From the NCBI RefSeq assembly GCF_000186865.1, contig NW_008705565.1:2153097-2217096 (forward strand): a stretch of DNA of 64,000 nucleotides, in the 5' to 3' direction. Below the pieces are notes generated by a model. It saw nothing but the letters and a program-made list of their open reading frames with translations. It did not search any database and was not told where the DNA came from. This DNA comes from Aureococcus anophagefferens. Its lineage: Eukaryota; Sar; Pelagophyceae; Pelagomonadales; Pelagomonadaceae. The first letter of the stretch is position 1; every line of letters starts with the position of its first letter. The position numbers and the translations under genes are program-made. Positions 30,902-41,070 of the stretch are shown here, one piece after another.

Positions 30902-32179
30902 CTAGGTCATGAGGAGGGCGGCCTGGGGCGAGAGCTTCATCATGAAGGACTTGAGCTGCGTCGTGCCGCCCGCGTCGACGAAGTGGGTGATCTCGTCCCC
31001 GAGCATGAGGCCCACGGCGCCCCGCCAGTCGACGGGCGACTCGAGCGACGCGCCGAGCTGCGGGAGCGCCGCGGGGAGGTCGTCGTACTTGGCCGGGACG
31101 CCGCACGCGCAGTAGAGCGGGTAGCGGAGCTCGCCGCCCGTCGCCCGCGTGCCGAGCGCGTAGGCGTAGTCGTCGGACGGCGGCCCCGCGGCGAGCGCCG
31201 TCTGCGCGCCGCGGTGCGCGTCCGCGGGCTTGACCGTCGCGCCGGCGATGTCCGTCGCGACGAACGCGTCGACGGCCGCGGCGTCGCCGGCGACGACCAA
31301 CGCGCCGTCGAAGAGGTCGTGCGACACGGCGACGGTGCCGCCGCCGCGCGCGCTCGCGGCCTCGAGGGCCGCGTCGACGGCCGCGCGGTCCGCGTAGCCG
31401 ACGACGGACGCGGCCTTGGCGGGCGTCGCCTGGCCCGCGAGCGCCTCGGCGCGCGCGTCGCCGAGCTCGAAGGCCTCCTCGAGCGTGAGCGCGCCGGCGA
31501 AGACGAGCGCCGCGCACTCGCCGGCGACGCCGAAGCCCGCGACGCCCATGACCTCGCTCGGCAGCAGCGGCGTGTGCGCCCACGCGGGCATCTGGCTCTT
31601 GAGCTCGCCGTCGCCCCGGAGCTTCATGCGCATCTCGACCGTCGCCAGCGACATGACGATCGTCGCGTCGCGCTTCGCGCGCGCGTCGCTCTTGGCGCCG
31701 GACGCGAAGGCTTTGCGGAGGTCGTAGCCCCGGACCTCGGCCGCCGCGTTGAGCAGCCGCAGCGCGTGCTCGCCCTCGGGCTTGGACAGGAGCGCCTCGA
31801 CGGCCGCGGCGTCGAGGTCCCGCTCGCCGGGGAAGAGCACGCCGACGCGGTGCGGCGGGCCCAGGGGCGCGATGGACACGAGCCGCAGGCACACGACGAG
31901 GTTCTCGACGGTCTCGTCCTTCTCGCAGCGCTCCAGCCCGGCGGCGATGTCGTCGAAGAAGACGTCGACGATGTACCACTCGTCCGCGGGGCCCTTGAAG
32001 CACTCCGGGTCGTCCTCGATGTAGTGCGCGAAGGGCGCCGGCACGAGCTCGAACTCCGTGACGACGAAGCCCGGGGGCAGGCAGCAGTTGACGGCGTTGC
32101 GCACGTCGCCGAAGGTGCTGTCGAGGCTGAACGTCACCTGGATGCTGTTGCGCAGGTGGTCCCGCACGTCGATGTACAT
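30902..32179 (-). CDS. Acyltransferase-fold protein lacking the catalytic serine
   Basis: 425 residues. The N-terminal 110 form an alpha/beta domain (MYIDVRDHLRNSIQVTF, AHYIEDDPECFKGPADEW). From about residue 120 it follows malonyl-/acyl-CoA:ACP transacylase order: HRVGVLFPGE at the start, MPAWAHTPLLPSEVMGVAGF in the middle, then GFGVAGECAALVFAGALTL where the normal GHSLGE nucleophile motif would be, and later VAVSHDLFDGALVVAGD and GGELRYPLYCA. The Ser of GxSxG is missing (GFGVAG), so transacylase chemistry is doubtful and a binding role is more likely. Start 32179 leaves 146 bp to the divergent RNPS1-like gene. Confidence 0.65.
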   Translation of the reverse strand: MYIDVRDHLRNSIQVTFSLDSTFGDVRNAVNCCLPPGFVVTEFELVPAPFAHYIEDDPECFKGPADEWYIVDVFFDDIAAGLERCEKDETVENLVVCLRLVSIAPLGPPHRVGVLFPGERDLDAAAVEALLSKPEGEHALRLLNAAAEVRGYDLRKAFASGAKSDARAKRDATIVMSLATVEMRMKLRGDGELKSQMPAWAHTPLLPSEVMGVAGFGVAGECAALVFAGALTLEEAFELGDARAEALAGQATPAKAASVVGYADRAAVDAALEAASARGGGTVAVSHDLFDGALVVAGDAAAVDAFVATDIAGATVKPADAHRGAQTALAAGPPSDDYAYALGTRATGGELRYPLYCACGVPAKYDDLPAALPQLGASLESPVDWRGAVGLMLGDEITHFVDAGGTTQLKSFMMKLSPQAALLMT

Positions 32180-32325
32180 GGCGGCGCTCTGTGCGGCGGA
32201 CGCCGTAGACCACTTTCTCTGGCCGCCCTTGGCCCGCGATGCAGGCGCTTGCGCTTGCGGCAAAATGCTTGCAATCGCCGATCAAAAAGCCGATCGAGCT
32301 CAGCGCGATCGCTGCCGCGTTCATC

Positions 32326-33156
32326 ATGGACGAATCGAACCTGCTCCACGTCTCGGGCCTCACGCGCAACGTCACGGAGGCGCACCTCGAGGAGATCTTC
32401 GCCTGCTTCGGCGAGCTCGCCTCCGTGTCGCTGGCCGTCGACGAGACCGTGGGCCTGAGCAAGGGCTACGCCATCGTCGAGTTCGCGGCGCGCGGCGGCG
32501 CGCGGGCGGCGCTCGACTCGCTCGACGGCGGCGTCATCGACGGCGCCGGCGTCGCCGTGCGCGTCGTGACGCCCGAGCGCGACCGGTCGCCGAGCCGGTC
32601 GTCGCGGTCGCCGTCGCCGCGCGGCGGCCCGCGGCCGCCGCGCGGCGGCGCGATGGTGCCCCGGGCCGTGTCCGTGCGGGACCGGCCACCGCGGCGGTCG
32701 CCCGGCCGGCGGCGGTCGCCGTCGCGGGGCTACGACCGGCCCGGCCGCGGCGACGAGCCGCCGCCGCGACCGACCGGCGCGGGCCGGGGCTACGACCGGC
32801 CCGGCCGGGGCCGGTCGCGGTCGCCGAGCCCGCCGCGCCGGGGCCGCCGGCGGTCGCCCTCGCCCCGCGGCGGCCGCCGGTCGCCGGAGCGCCGCGTGCA
32901 CCCGCCGCCGCCGCCGCGCGGCGCGCCCGGCGGCCGCCGGTCGCCGCCGCGCCGCTTCGCCGGCCGGCGGCCGTCGCCGCCGCGGCGGTCGCGGAGCCCG
33001 CCCGCGCGGCGCTACCGCCGCTACTCGCGGTCGTCGTCGAAGAGCAGCCGGTCGCCGAGCCCGCGGTCCCGGTCCTACTCGAGCCGGTCCCGGAGCTCGA
33101 GCCGCGGGAGCCGGCGGAGCCGGTCGCCGTCGCGGTCCTCGAGCGGGAGCCGCTAA
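32326..33156 (+). CDS. RNPS1: RNPS1/SR45-like splicing factor (RRM plus RS-rich tail)
   Basis: 276 residues. One RRM at residues 4-80 (LLHVSGLTRNVTEAHLEEIF, then LSKGYAIVEFA as RNP1) has the RNPS1-type HVSxLTRNV start. The rest is an Arg/Ser/Pro/Gly tail with repeats such as RRSPSPRGGRRS and two GYDRPGRG units, ending in dense SR dipeptides. It should act in the nucleus in exon-junction or splicing complexes. Start 32326 (MDESNLLHVSGL) is preferred to an in-frame Met at 32239, which adds a segment with no similarity. Overlaps the end of the GH47 gene tail-to-tail. Confidence 0.82.
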   Translation: MDESNLLHVSGLTRNVTEAHLEEIFACFGELASVSLAVDETVGLSKGYAIVEFAARGGARAALDSLDGGVIDGAGVAVRVVTPERDRSPSRSSRSPSPRGGPRPPRGGAMVPRAVSVRDRPPRRSPGRRRSPSRGYDRPGRGDEPPPRPTGAGRGYDRPGRGRSRSPSPPRRGRRRSPSPRGGRRSPERRVHPPPPPRGAPGGRRSPPRRFAGRRPSPPRRSRSPPARRYRRYSRSSSKSSRSPSPRSRSYSSRSRSSSRGSRRSRSPSRSSSGSR

Positions 33157-35445
33157 GAAAACGTGCGCGCGTTTGAACGTGTGGATGGAGAAGGGGTGGG
33201 CCTCCGTGTTGAAGACGTACGCGTCGAGCGGGAAGGACGGCGTCTCCTCCTGGATGAGGTAGAAGTACTTGAGCGTCTCGGCGATCCAGAACGACTCCAT
33301 GCGGTCGAGGCGGTTCGCGCTCGCCGACGCCCTGGGCTTGGAGACGTCGCGCATGGACGCGTGGCCGAAGGGCGCGCGGAGCAGGTCGTCGATGGCCTGG
33401 AACGACTGCCAGGACCACGCGCGGTACTTGTCCCGCATGTGGTCCAGGCCCGGCAGGATGGACAGGTACCACCAGCCCTCGGCGGCCTCGGGCCGGAGGA
33501 TGTACTCCTTCGTGTCCGTCGCGCTCAGGTCCATGCGCTTCCGCTTCACGCGTTCGGGCCCGATCTTCGTCGGCTGCTTGTCGTACATCGCGAAGCACGT
33601 CGTCGCGAGCTCGTCGGCGAGGGCGAGGTGCCTCGCCGCGCGCGCCGGGTCGTCCTGGTAGGCGGCGCCTAAAGCGACCCAGCCGGGCACGAAGCACTGG
33701 AGGTGCTCCATCGCCGACTCGCGCGAGAACGCGGACCCGCCGCGCCAGTTCAGGTTGTCCAGGTAGAGCAGGCCGTCGTCGCCGCGGGACGTGAGGCGCT
33801 GCTCCATGCCGTCGAGGGCGTCGTTGTACATCTGCCACGCGTCCTCGAAGTCGAGGGGCTCGGCGCTCTTCGTCCGCGTCGCGCGCCGGTCCGCGCCGCC
33901 CTGGAGGAGCCAGACCTTGGGCAGGTACTCGTAGAACGAGTCGGCCTCGGCGCCGAGCGTGATCTTGCCCGACGACGCGCCGACGCACTGCGCGTAGAGG
34001 CCCGGCTCGAGGCGCGCGGCGCGCTTGATGTGGTCGTAGAAGAGGCGCGCGGTCTTGAGGAACTTGGGGTCGCCGGACACGCGGGCGAGGTAGATGAGCT
34101 CCAGCTGCGTCGTGCCCGCGTGGGCGAGGCTCGGGCAGCCGCCGCCGGACCGCGCGCCGAAGCTCGGCGGGCAGACGCCCGATCGCTTGTCGAGCTTGCC
34201 GTGGATGACGTTGCCGATGTCCAGCGCGCGCGTCACGAAGATCTTGTCGCGGCTCACCTCGTAGGCCCCCAGCAGCCCGCCGAGCACGCGGATCGTCGTC
34301 TCGAAGATGGACGCGGAGCTCGGCGGGCTCCGCAGCTTCTTCCCGAACGCCTCCGTCGCGACGAAGTCGCGCGCCTCCTTGAATTCCTCCTTGAGCCCGA
34401 CGATCCACAGCGTGTCCAGCGAGTCCACCAAGGTCACGGCCATGTCGAAGCCGCTGCCGACGGCGCGGCCGCTCACGGGGGCCACGGAGTCGCGGCCAAA
34501 CGCGCGGTCGCGGTAGCCCTGCCACGCGTGCTTCACGGCCGCGGCGATCGCCGCGCGGCGCCGCGCGAGCTCCGCGGCGTCCGTCGGCGCGTCCGGCGCG
34601 CCGGCCCGCAGGCGGACCTCCGCGACGGCCGGCGGCGGCGGAGGCGCGGGCGTCCGCCGCGGGAGCGGCCGGCAGAGCGCGACGCCGTCTTTCGCCGCGG
34701 CGGGCTCCGCGGACCGCTTGAGCCAGCACGCGCGCGGCGGGTCGTCGCCGGGCGCGCTCAGGACGGCGGCGACGCAGCCCGCGTCCGCGCGGCAGGCCTC
34801 GCAGCACGTCGCCTCCGTCGCGCCGACGAGCGCGGGCCCGTCGCGGAGGTCCTGGCCCGCGACGTCCAACCCGGCCGCGAACTCGCAGGTCGCCGTGCTC
34901 GCCGGCGCCTCCAAGGGTGGCGGCGCGGCCCGGGCCCGGGGCACGCAGGCGACGACGCCGGGCTTGGACGTCGTCCGCGTCGCGTCAGCCTTGAGCCAGC
35001 ACGCGCGCGGCGGCTCGTCCTCGGCGCCGCTGAGCACGGCGCCCATGCACCAGGACCGCTCGGCGCAGAGCGCGCAGCAGGCCTCCCGGCTCGAGTCCTC
35101 GAAGGGGCCCTCGCCGACGCCGTCGCCCGAGATGTCGACGTCCGCGCGGAAGTCGCACGTCGCCGCGGGCGCCGCCGCGGCGGCCGGCGGCGGCGGCGGC
35201 GCGGCGGGCGCCGCCGGCCGCTGCGCCGCCGCGTCGATGCCCTCGTGGAGCTGCGCCATGGCCTTGCGCAGCTTCTCCATCTCGCGCGTGCCGTTGCGCG
35301 CCTCGCGGAGGCCGCGCAGCGCCTGGCGGTCCGTCGCGAGCTCGGCGGGCGTCGTCATCACGACGGCCATCCAGGTGAGCGTCGCGATGCCGATGAGCGC
35401 CGCGAGCGGGCTCACCGGGAGGGTCGAAGAGCTGTGGCGACCCAT
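33153..35445 (-). CDS. GH47 alpha-1,2-mannosidase with two N-terminal Cys-rich repeats
   Basis: About 760 residues. A type II signal anchor lies at residues 12-31 (PLAALIGIATLTWMAVVMT), then a coiled stem. Two duplicated 70-residue Cys modules follow (CDFRADVDISGDGVG and CEFAAGLDVAGQDLR, each ending in PPRACWLK), PAN/apple-like. From about residue 285 to the end comes a full GH47 domain (TLVDSLDTLWIVGLKEEF, SFYEYLPKVWLLQGG, EYILRPEAAEGWWYL, SFWIAETLKYFYL, FNTEAHPFS). It should trim mannose from N-glycans in the ER/Golgi. The frame has no stop after FNTEAHPFS and stays open antisense through the RNPS1 gene; a one-base shift gives TAG at 33153-33155. The stated end assumes that. Confidence 0.8.
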
Positions 35446-35549
35446 CTTGGGTGGCGGCGCGCGCCTGGACGGCGCCGGTGGATGCGTCTGCCGCTGCGCC
35501 TGTGGCAGGTTTTTTGCGAGCGTTTTGGCTTTGACGCACGTCGGGCGCG

Positions 35550-37842
35550 ATGGTGGACCAAGACCGCGTCGCCCGGTGGCGGGGCCTCCTCGGCGGGTTC
35601 GTGCCCCTGTCGATTCTAGGCGTCTGTCTCATCGGGTACAACGCCCCGAGCGTATTCCTGTCGCTCGCCGCGGCCCCGCCGGCCGACGGCGCCCTGCGCG
35701 GCGTTTTGACGCCCATCGTCTTCACGAACGAGTACGGGTCGCGGACGGCGGGCGATAGTTGGTACCCGTCCTTCGCCGACAGCGTCCTCGTCGAGCCCCA
35801 CCGCCTGACGACCCTGTCGACGGCCGCCGCGGACGACGGCGCGTCGGCCGACCTTTCGAGGGCGACGTGGTCCGTGTCGACGGAGCGCGGCGCGCCGGGC
35901 CCCGCCGTCGAGCTCGTCGACGGCGCCTGGACCGTCCTCTTCGACGCCGTCGGGCGCTACGTCGTCGACGTGGCCCTCCCCTACGGCGACTGCGACGCGA
36001 ACCTCGCGGAGGCGGCGGCGTCCGTCGCCGTCGCGTGCGTCTACGTCCGGCGGTCGCTCCGCAAGTTGAACCCCGCGGACCGGGAGCTCTACTTCGACGC
36101 CTTCAAGACGCTCATGGCCGTGCCGACGGCGCGGGGGCGGCGGCTCTACGGCGGCGGCTACGCGTCGCTGGACGACTTCGTCGCGGTTCACCTCGAGCTC
36201 GCGGGCGACCGCCCGCGTGGAACTCAAATCTTCAACCCGAGTTCAATGTGCGCGCATGCGACTGTTTTGCCACGAGCACATGCGCTGTGCTTCGAGAACT
36301 CGATGAGAGCCATCGCTTCGTCCAAAAATCAGCCGAATCGACTTCGATGTGATCGAGCTAGAGCGTTCTGAAGTTTGGCGGGGACCCCCCAAACCAGTGG
36401 TTGGAATCCACACAGGCGACCGCGGCAACGACGCGCTCCACGACGGCATGGGCTTCGTGGCGTCCCACAACGCGCTGACCTTAGCCTTCGAGGCGGCGCT
36501 CCAGGTCGTCGCGCCGGCGGCGTCCGTGCCCTACTGGGACTACACGGAGGACCACCATCTGGCGAACGAGGCCGAGGACCGCCTGGCGACGTTGTGGTCC
36601 CTCGACGTCTGGGGCGACGACTTCTTCGGCACGGCCTCGGGCAAGTACCGCACGGTGGAGACGGGCCGCTTCGCCTACGCGCCCATCGCCAAGGCGGCCG
36701 CGGGCGCGCGCGTCAAGTCGCCCTACGGCTACCTCCGGAGCCCGTGGAACGTGAACAAGGACCCCTTCCTCCTGCGGGCCCACAGCTTCTGCGGCGCGTC
36801 CTACGGCTGGCTCGAGGGGAGCCTCACGACGGAGGCGTCGCCCATCGACACGGCCTGGCCGTCCTGCAAGGTCCACCACGAGCTCACGTTCGCCGTCGAC
36901 TCCTTGTACGAGTGGGTCTGGGCCGCCGCGTACGCGCCCCACGGGCCCGTCCACTTCATGATCGGCGGCTACACGCACTGCGGCGACATGGCCATGGCCG
37001 CGCTCCACGGGAATTCGTCCAGCGACGACCTCGAGGCGTCGAACGTCGCCAAAATCTTGGGCTCCGTGAAGCAGCGGACCGTCGCGTTCCCGAAGACGAT
37101 GTGGCGCTACGGTCTGGTGGAGTACCCCCAGGCCTGCTCCGACGACACGCCCCAGGCCCTGTGCCACATGATCTGCGACGACCCCGTGTCGCTGGGCAGC
37201 TTCCGGAAGTTCGCCTTGACGGGCGACATGGGCGAGAACCTGTTCGGCGCGTGGGTGGCGCGGCTGCCCGTGGACCTCTGGGGCCAGTTCCTCGAGCTCA
37301 TCTGCACGACGCCCTTCACGCCGGGCGAGCAGATGGGCGCGAACTCGCCCGTGGACCCCTCCTTCTGGCCCATCCACCCGACGCTCGACCGGCTGCTCCA
37401 GTACAAGCGCATCGTCAAGCCCTTCTCGAGCCCGGGCTGGGAGGCGCCCGACGGGCCCACGAAGTACTGCATCACGGACTACGACGGCATCGGCGCGTCG
37501 GACTGCAAGGGCCACCACCCCTGGGACGTCGCGCCCTGGGCCGTCGCCGTCGACGGCGACCCGGCGTTCGTCACGAACGGCGAGCTCCACGCCATGGGCG
37601 ACCCGCGGGCCTACGCGCTCCCCTACGTCTACGACGATTTTACCTGGCCCCACTGCGACGCCGAGGGCCACGTCTTCCCGCCGCCGTCGGGCGCGCCAAC
37701 GCCCGGCGCCGACGCCGCGGCGCACAAGCACGCGGCGCCCGAGGAACGGGATCCCGACGACCGCGGGCCGCCCGGCCACGACGACGACCACGGCGAGAAG
37801 CCCCAGGAGATGGGGTCCTCGCGGCCGGGGGAGGCGGGGTAA
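35550..37842 (+). CDS. Membrane-anchored tyrosinase (type 3 copper oxidase)
   Basis: Exons 35550-36204 and 36416-37842 encode 693 residues. An N-terminal hydrophobic anchor (FVPLSILGVCLIGYNAPSVF) is followed by a beta domain and the tyrosinase core. CuA ligands are in DALHDGMGFVASHNALTLAF; WDY at ASVPYWDYTEDHH is typical. CuB ligands are PHGPVHFMIGGYTHC and WPIHPTLDRLLQYK. The C-terminal 60 residues are Pro/His/Asp-rich. It should oxidise phenols with oxygen. The F1 introner interrupts just before the CuA histidines and must be spliced for activity (HLELA then GDRGNDALHDG). Divergent from GH47 with 104 bp between start codons. Confidence 0.88.
36205..36415 (+). mobile_element. Introner intron, family F1, copy h (211 bp)
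   Basis: Exact duplication GCGACCGC; the element begins CCGCGTGGAACTCAA and ends TTGGAATCCACACAG. GC donor. Core TCGTCCAAAAATCAGCCGAA near 36315, sense to the gene. Confidence 0.95.
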
Positions 37843-38468
37843 CACTGGCGCGTTTAGATCGCGGCTCTCGGGGTCAGGCGCCTCGTTCACGAGCCTCGTG
37901 GGCCTCGAGGCGCGCGAGCGTGGCTTTGGCCTCTTCGTGGCCCTTGGCGAGCAGAGTAGGCCTCAGAGGCCCGCCGCGCTGGGGATGGCGCACGGCGGAC
38001 GCGCCTCGCCGAAGGCTCACGCGTGGCCTCGCGATGCACGGGGGGAGCTCCCCATGTTCAACCAACGCAAGCGCTGCCGCTTGTCGAGCAACGAATCGTA
38101 GTGTTACCTCGATCGGCGGCGGGCGCGAGTTTTGCTCGGCCCGCGGTAGGCGCCGCGGCGGCTTGGCGAGGCCGTTGGCGTGGGGCAGCGGCGTCGCGCT
38201 GNNNNNNNNNNNNNNNNNNNNNNNNNNNNNNNNNNNNNNNNNNNNNNNNNNNNNNNNNNNNNNNNNNNNNNNNNNNNNNNNNNNNNNNNNNNNNNNNNNN
38301 NNNNNNNNNNNNNNNNNNNNNNNNNNNNNNNNNNNNNNNNNNNNNNNNNNNNNNNNNNNNNNNNGGGAGGGAGCGGCGCGTCTGCGGCTCGCCGCGGGGC
38401 ATGGGCCCGCGGCGCCGTCCGACGCGCCCCCTCCGGTCCGCGGTGGGCCCGCGGGCCCGCGGCGGCGG
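37843..38468. other. Intergenic region with assembly gap, no gene seen
   Basis: 626 bp between the tyrosinase and ShKT genes (tail-to-tail), containing 163 N. Short open frames here have no domain-like content. Confidence 0.5.
38202..38364. other. Assembly gap of 163 N
   Basis: Unknown bases in an otherwise noncoding interval. Confidence 0.99.
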
Positions 38469-39476
38469 TTACGGTCCGTCGCCCTGGGGCATGCAGAGCC
38501 CGCAGCTCACGGGGCAGTTTTTGAGGAGCTCCGCGTCGTAGGAAGGGCACGAGTAGCCGACCCAATCCGCGCACTTGTAGCCTTCCACGTCTTCGAAGTA
38601 GGGGTCGTCGACGCACTCAAACGGGGCGGACGTGGGCGCCAGGGTCGGGCCGGCCGTCGGGTCCGTGGGCGCGACCGTGGGCGAGAAGGTGGGAGAGAAG
38701 GTGGGCGGGGTCGTGGGCGAGGCCGTAGCGGGAACTTGGCCGGGTCGCGCTTACGTTCTCGCGCTGCAGGAGTCGCAGGAGTCGGCGCAGGGCGAGTGGT
38801 CCATGATGCATGCCATGTACATCGCGTCGCAGAAGATGACCTCGGGGGGCGGCATTTTCGCGTCTTGGGACCAATAGAGATTGTCCATCATGTCGATACC
38901 ACCCACTATTTGCTCGGGAATCAGATAACTGCCGTCCTCGGACAAAGCTTGCTCCGCCCATGCGATCGTCGAGGGGCAGTGCATTTGGAATGAGTTATCT
39001 AGGTTCCACTGGATGAAAGAGGATAATGTTGAGGCGCCGCGACTAATTTGATAGTCGCCGTTCGCGCAGCCGAGCCCCTTGAGGCACCCGAGGTAGCCGA
39101 AACCCTGCTCGAGATAGTAGCCCGCATACTCGGCGCCGTTGGCGTCGCACGCGTTCCAGGCGTCTCTGTTCTCCGCCGCGTGGGCCTCCTTCTTCATGCA
39201 GACGCCCTTGCTGGTTAGAACCCACGTATCCATGCAAGTGCCTTGACCGCACGGCATGGGGTCCTTGAGGTATGAGCTGTAGTGACCCGTCACGCAATCC
39301 CACTCCGAGAAGTCCGCGCGCGCGTCGGCGTTCGCCTGGGACCACGTCAGCTCCGAGTAGCCGCCCGCCGCGACCGGGTCGAAGGTGAAGGGGTAGTGCT
39401 TGGTGGACTCCGCGTAATAGGGGCAGGTCTTGTCGAAGATGTCGCACTCGGTGGGGCACTGCGTGGAGTCGGGCAA
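38469..39476 (-). CDS. Cys-rich secreted-type protein with Pro/Thr linker and ShKT domain (5' incomplete)
   Basis: The visible 5' part (39476 downward) reads as a Cys-rich ectodomain (CPTECDIFDKTCPYY, MPCGQGTCMDTWVL, CDAMYMACIMDHSPCADSC). It reaches a stop at 38751 in that frame. Immediately after, another frame continues with a Pro/Thr linker (PTTPPTFSPTFSPTVAPT) and a ShKT-type six-Cys domain (CVDDPYFEDVEGYKC, CPSYDAELLKNCPVSCGLC) to a stop at 38469. GTAAGCGCGACC sits at the junction, so an intron or frameshift links the two. The first exon(s) are not identified: upstream is a 30-bp repeat and a stop. Likely extracellular; function unknown. Confidence 0.55.
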
Positions 39477-39480
39477 CTTA

Positions 39481-39536
39481 CCCTCAACTCCTACCTCAAC
39501 CTCGGACCTACCCTCAACTCCTACCTCAACCTCGGA
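39481..39536. repeat. Two-copy tandem repeat, 30-bp period
   Basis: The 26-bp unit beginning CCCTCAACTCCTACC occurs at 39481-39506 and 39511-39536 with no mismatches, separated by CCTA. On the minus strand it would read SEVEVGVEG twice, so it may be coding in the ShKT gene. Confidence 0.85.
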
Positions 39537-40051
39537 TGGCCTCCGGCCACCTCACCATCGACCTCCATACTCAAGGGCAGCCTCCCGGCTGCCTGCCCCT
39601 AGGTCCCCGGCTCGCTCCCCGCCTCGCCCCTGGCTCGCCTCCGCCCCGCCGGGTACGTGGCAGAAGCCTATTCCCCTCAGTCCTAAGCAAAGGCAATAGA
39701 CTCCAGGTTAGACCCACGCGACTACCGCGCGCACCTGCTCTCCACAACCACCGCGCAGCCGCAGCAACCTTCTCCCTGCACTCCTTACACCTCGGAGAAC
39801 CCGCGACAGCCTCCTCAAGCTGCGCGAGCGCGTCCCCGCGACGCGCGCCTCGACGCCGTCCGCGACGTCGACCCCCTTAGGCCGGGCTTGCATGCGCTTG
39901 GCGTGCACCGAGGACTCGAAGACGTAGCGGAGCGGGTCCCGGCGCGTTCGGGCGCTTGGATACCCGAGGGCGACGTCGTCGACGTTCCGCTCCGGCGACT
40001 GGTCGCGGACCACGCCGCCGGCGGGCCACGAGGTGGGAGGCCGTGTGTTGG

Positions 40052-40087
40052 TGGGGGGCGGGGGGTGGGTGGCGGGTGAGGGGGGGG
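40052..40087 (+). repeat. G-run tract with G-quadruplex potential
   Basis: Six G, C, six G, T, GGG, TGGC, GGG, TGA and seven or more G on the plus strand satisfy the four-run quadruplex pattern. Confidence 0.6.
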
Positions 40088-40147
40088 TCGACACGGAGCG
40101 GGCGTGAAAGATCGAAGTGACGAAATGAATCCATTTTCATTTTAGTG

Positions 40148-40365
40148 AAGGTCAGGCATCAGAGACCCAGAGACTAGAGACCTGGGCATCGAGCATCAGA
40201 CCTGGGTTTCAGACTAAGAGAGACCTGGGATTGAAACCCAGGCCCTCGAATTACGAAAAAAACCTAGAAGTCGCCCAGGGCGTGGTCCAGGTCGCCGGCG
40301 GTGGGCCACAGGTGGACCACAATCACCTCCATCACCTTCAGCAGCAGCAGCAGCAGCAGCAGCGT

Positions 40366-40422
<57 letters not shown>

Positions 40423-40880
40423 GCGCGCGCGCGCGCGGGCATTCGAACCTACAATCAGACACAGAACGGCATAGGGAAGGCCATTTTAGCTCAGTGGGTG
40501 AAACTGTGACGGTAATAGACGGGATCCCGAAATCGAGTGGGCGCGCGCGCAGCCCGCAGCCGCAGTGATCGACCGAATGTACTCCGCCAAAAGGATGGGG
40601 CAGCGCCGGCGCAACTCACTGGCGTGCTCCAGTGCACTTCCTTGGCCCGGGATGGGCCCCGATAGCGGTTCTGGCGGCGTCGGGGCAGCCCAGACGTCGC
40701 ATGCGCACTCCTGCGGACAAACGGGTTGGGGCATCCTGTCGTCAAGCGGCAAACATATCTGTAATTTATATAGGGGGGATAAAAAATGGACCTCCAAAAG
40801 ACCTGGGTTTCATACTCAAAAAGACCTGGAAAAGCATCAAACCTGGGAATCAGACCAAAAGACCTGGGTTTAAAACCTGA
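40148..40880. repeat. Dispersed AGACCTGGG(TTTCA) units flanking a microsatellite
   Basis: The motif AGACCTGGG or a one-base variant recurs at 40148-40250 and again at 40795-40880, often followed by TTTCA or ATCAGACC. The two blocks are similar in structure but not aligned over long stretches. Purpose unknown. Confidence 0.55.
40339..40438. repeat. Compound microsatellite CAG-CGT-CGC-GC
   Basis: About eight CAG units pass into five or six CGT, about fourteen CGC and then a run of eight GC dinucleotides without interruption. Confidence 0.95.
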
Positions 40881-41070
40881 GCATCGGACTTCACTATTTC
40901 ATTTACACATTTTCGCTCGTCGTTTTCGAACGACTTTTTTACCAAGTACATGGCTCACGCGCCGAGGGGAAGGGGCGTGCTCGCGGGAGCCAATCCGGGG
41001 ATATTCGGACGCGGGAGTTGACGATACACAAGACTCGCTCTTGATGGATTGCGGACCCCGGCAAGATCGA

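Noticed and set aside
32134..33152. Continuation of the GH47 frame antisense through the RNPS1-like gene
   Set aside because: The translation is Pro/Ala/Arg low complexity with no GH47 content, and the RRM and SR tail on the plus strand are unmistakable.
40440..40510. tRNA- or SINE-like boxes (TTTAGCTCAGTGGGTG on plus; GTAGGTTCGAATGC on minus)
   Set aside because: The A-box-like and B-box-like parts are on opposite strands and in the wrong order for a tRNA; no acceptor stem pairs.
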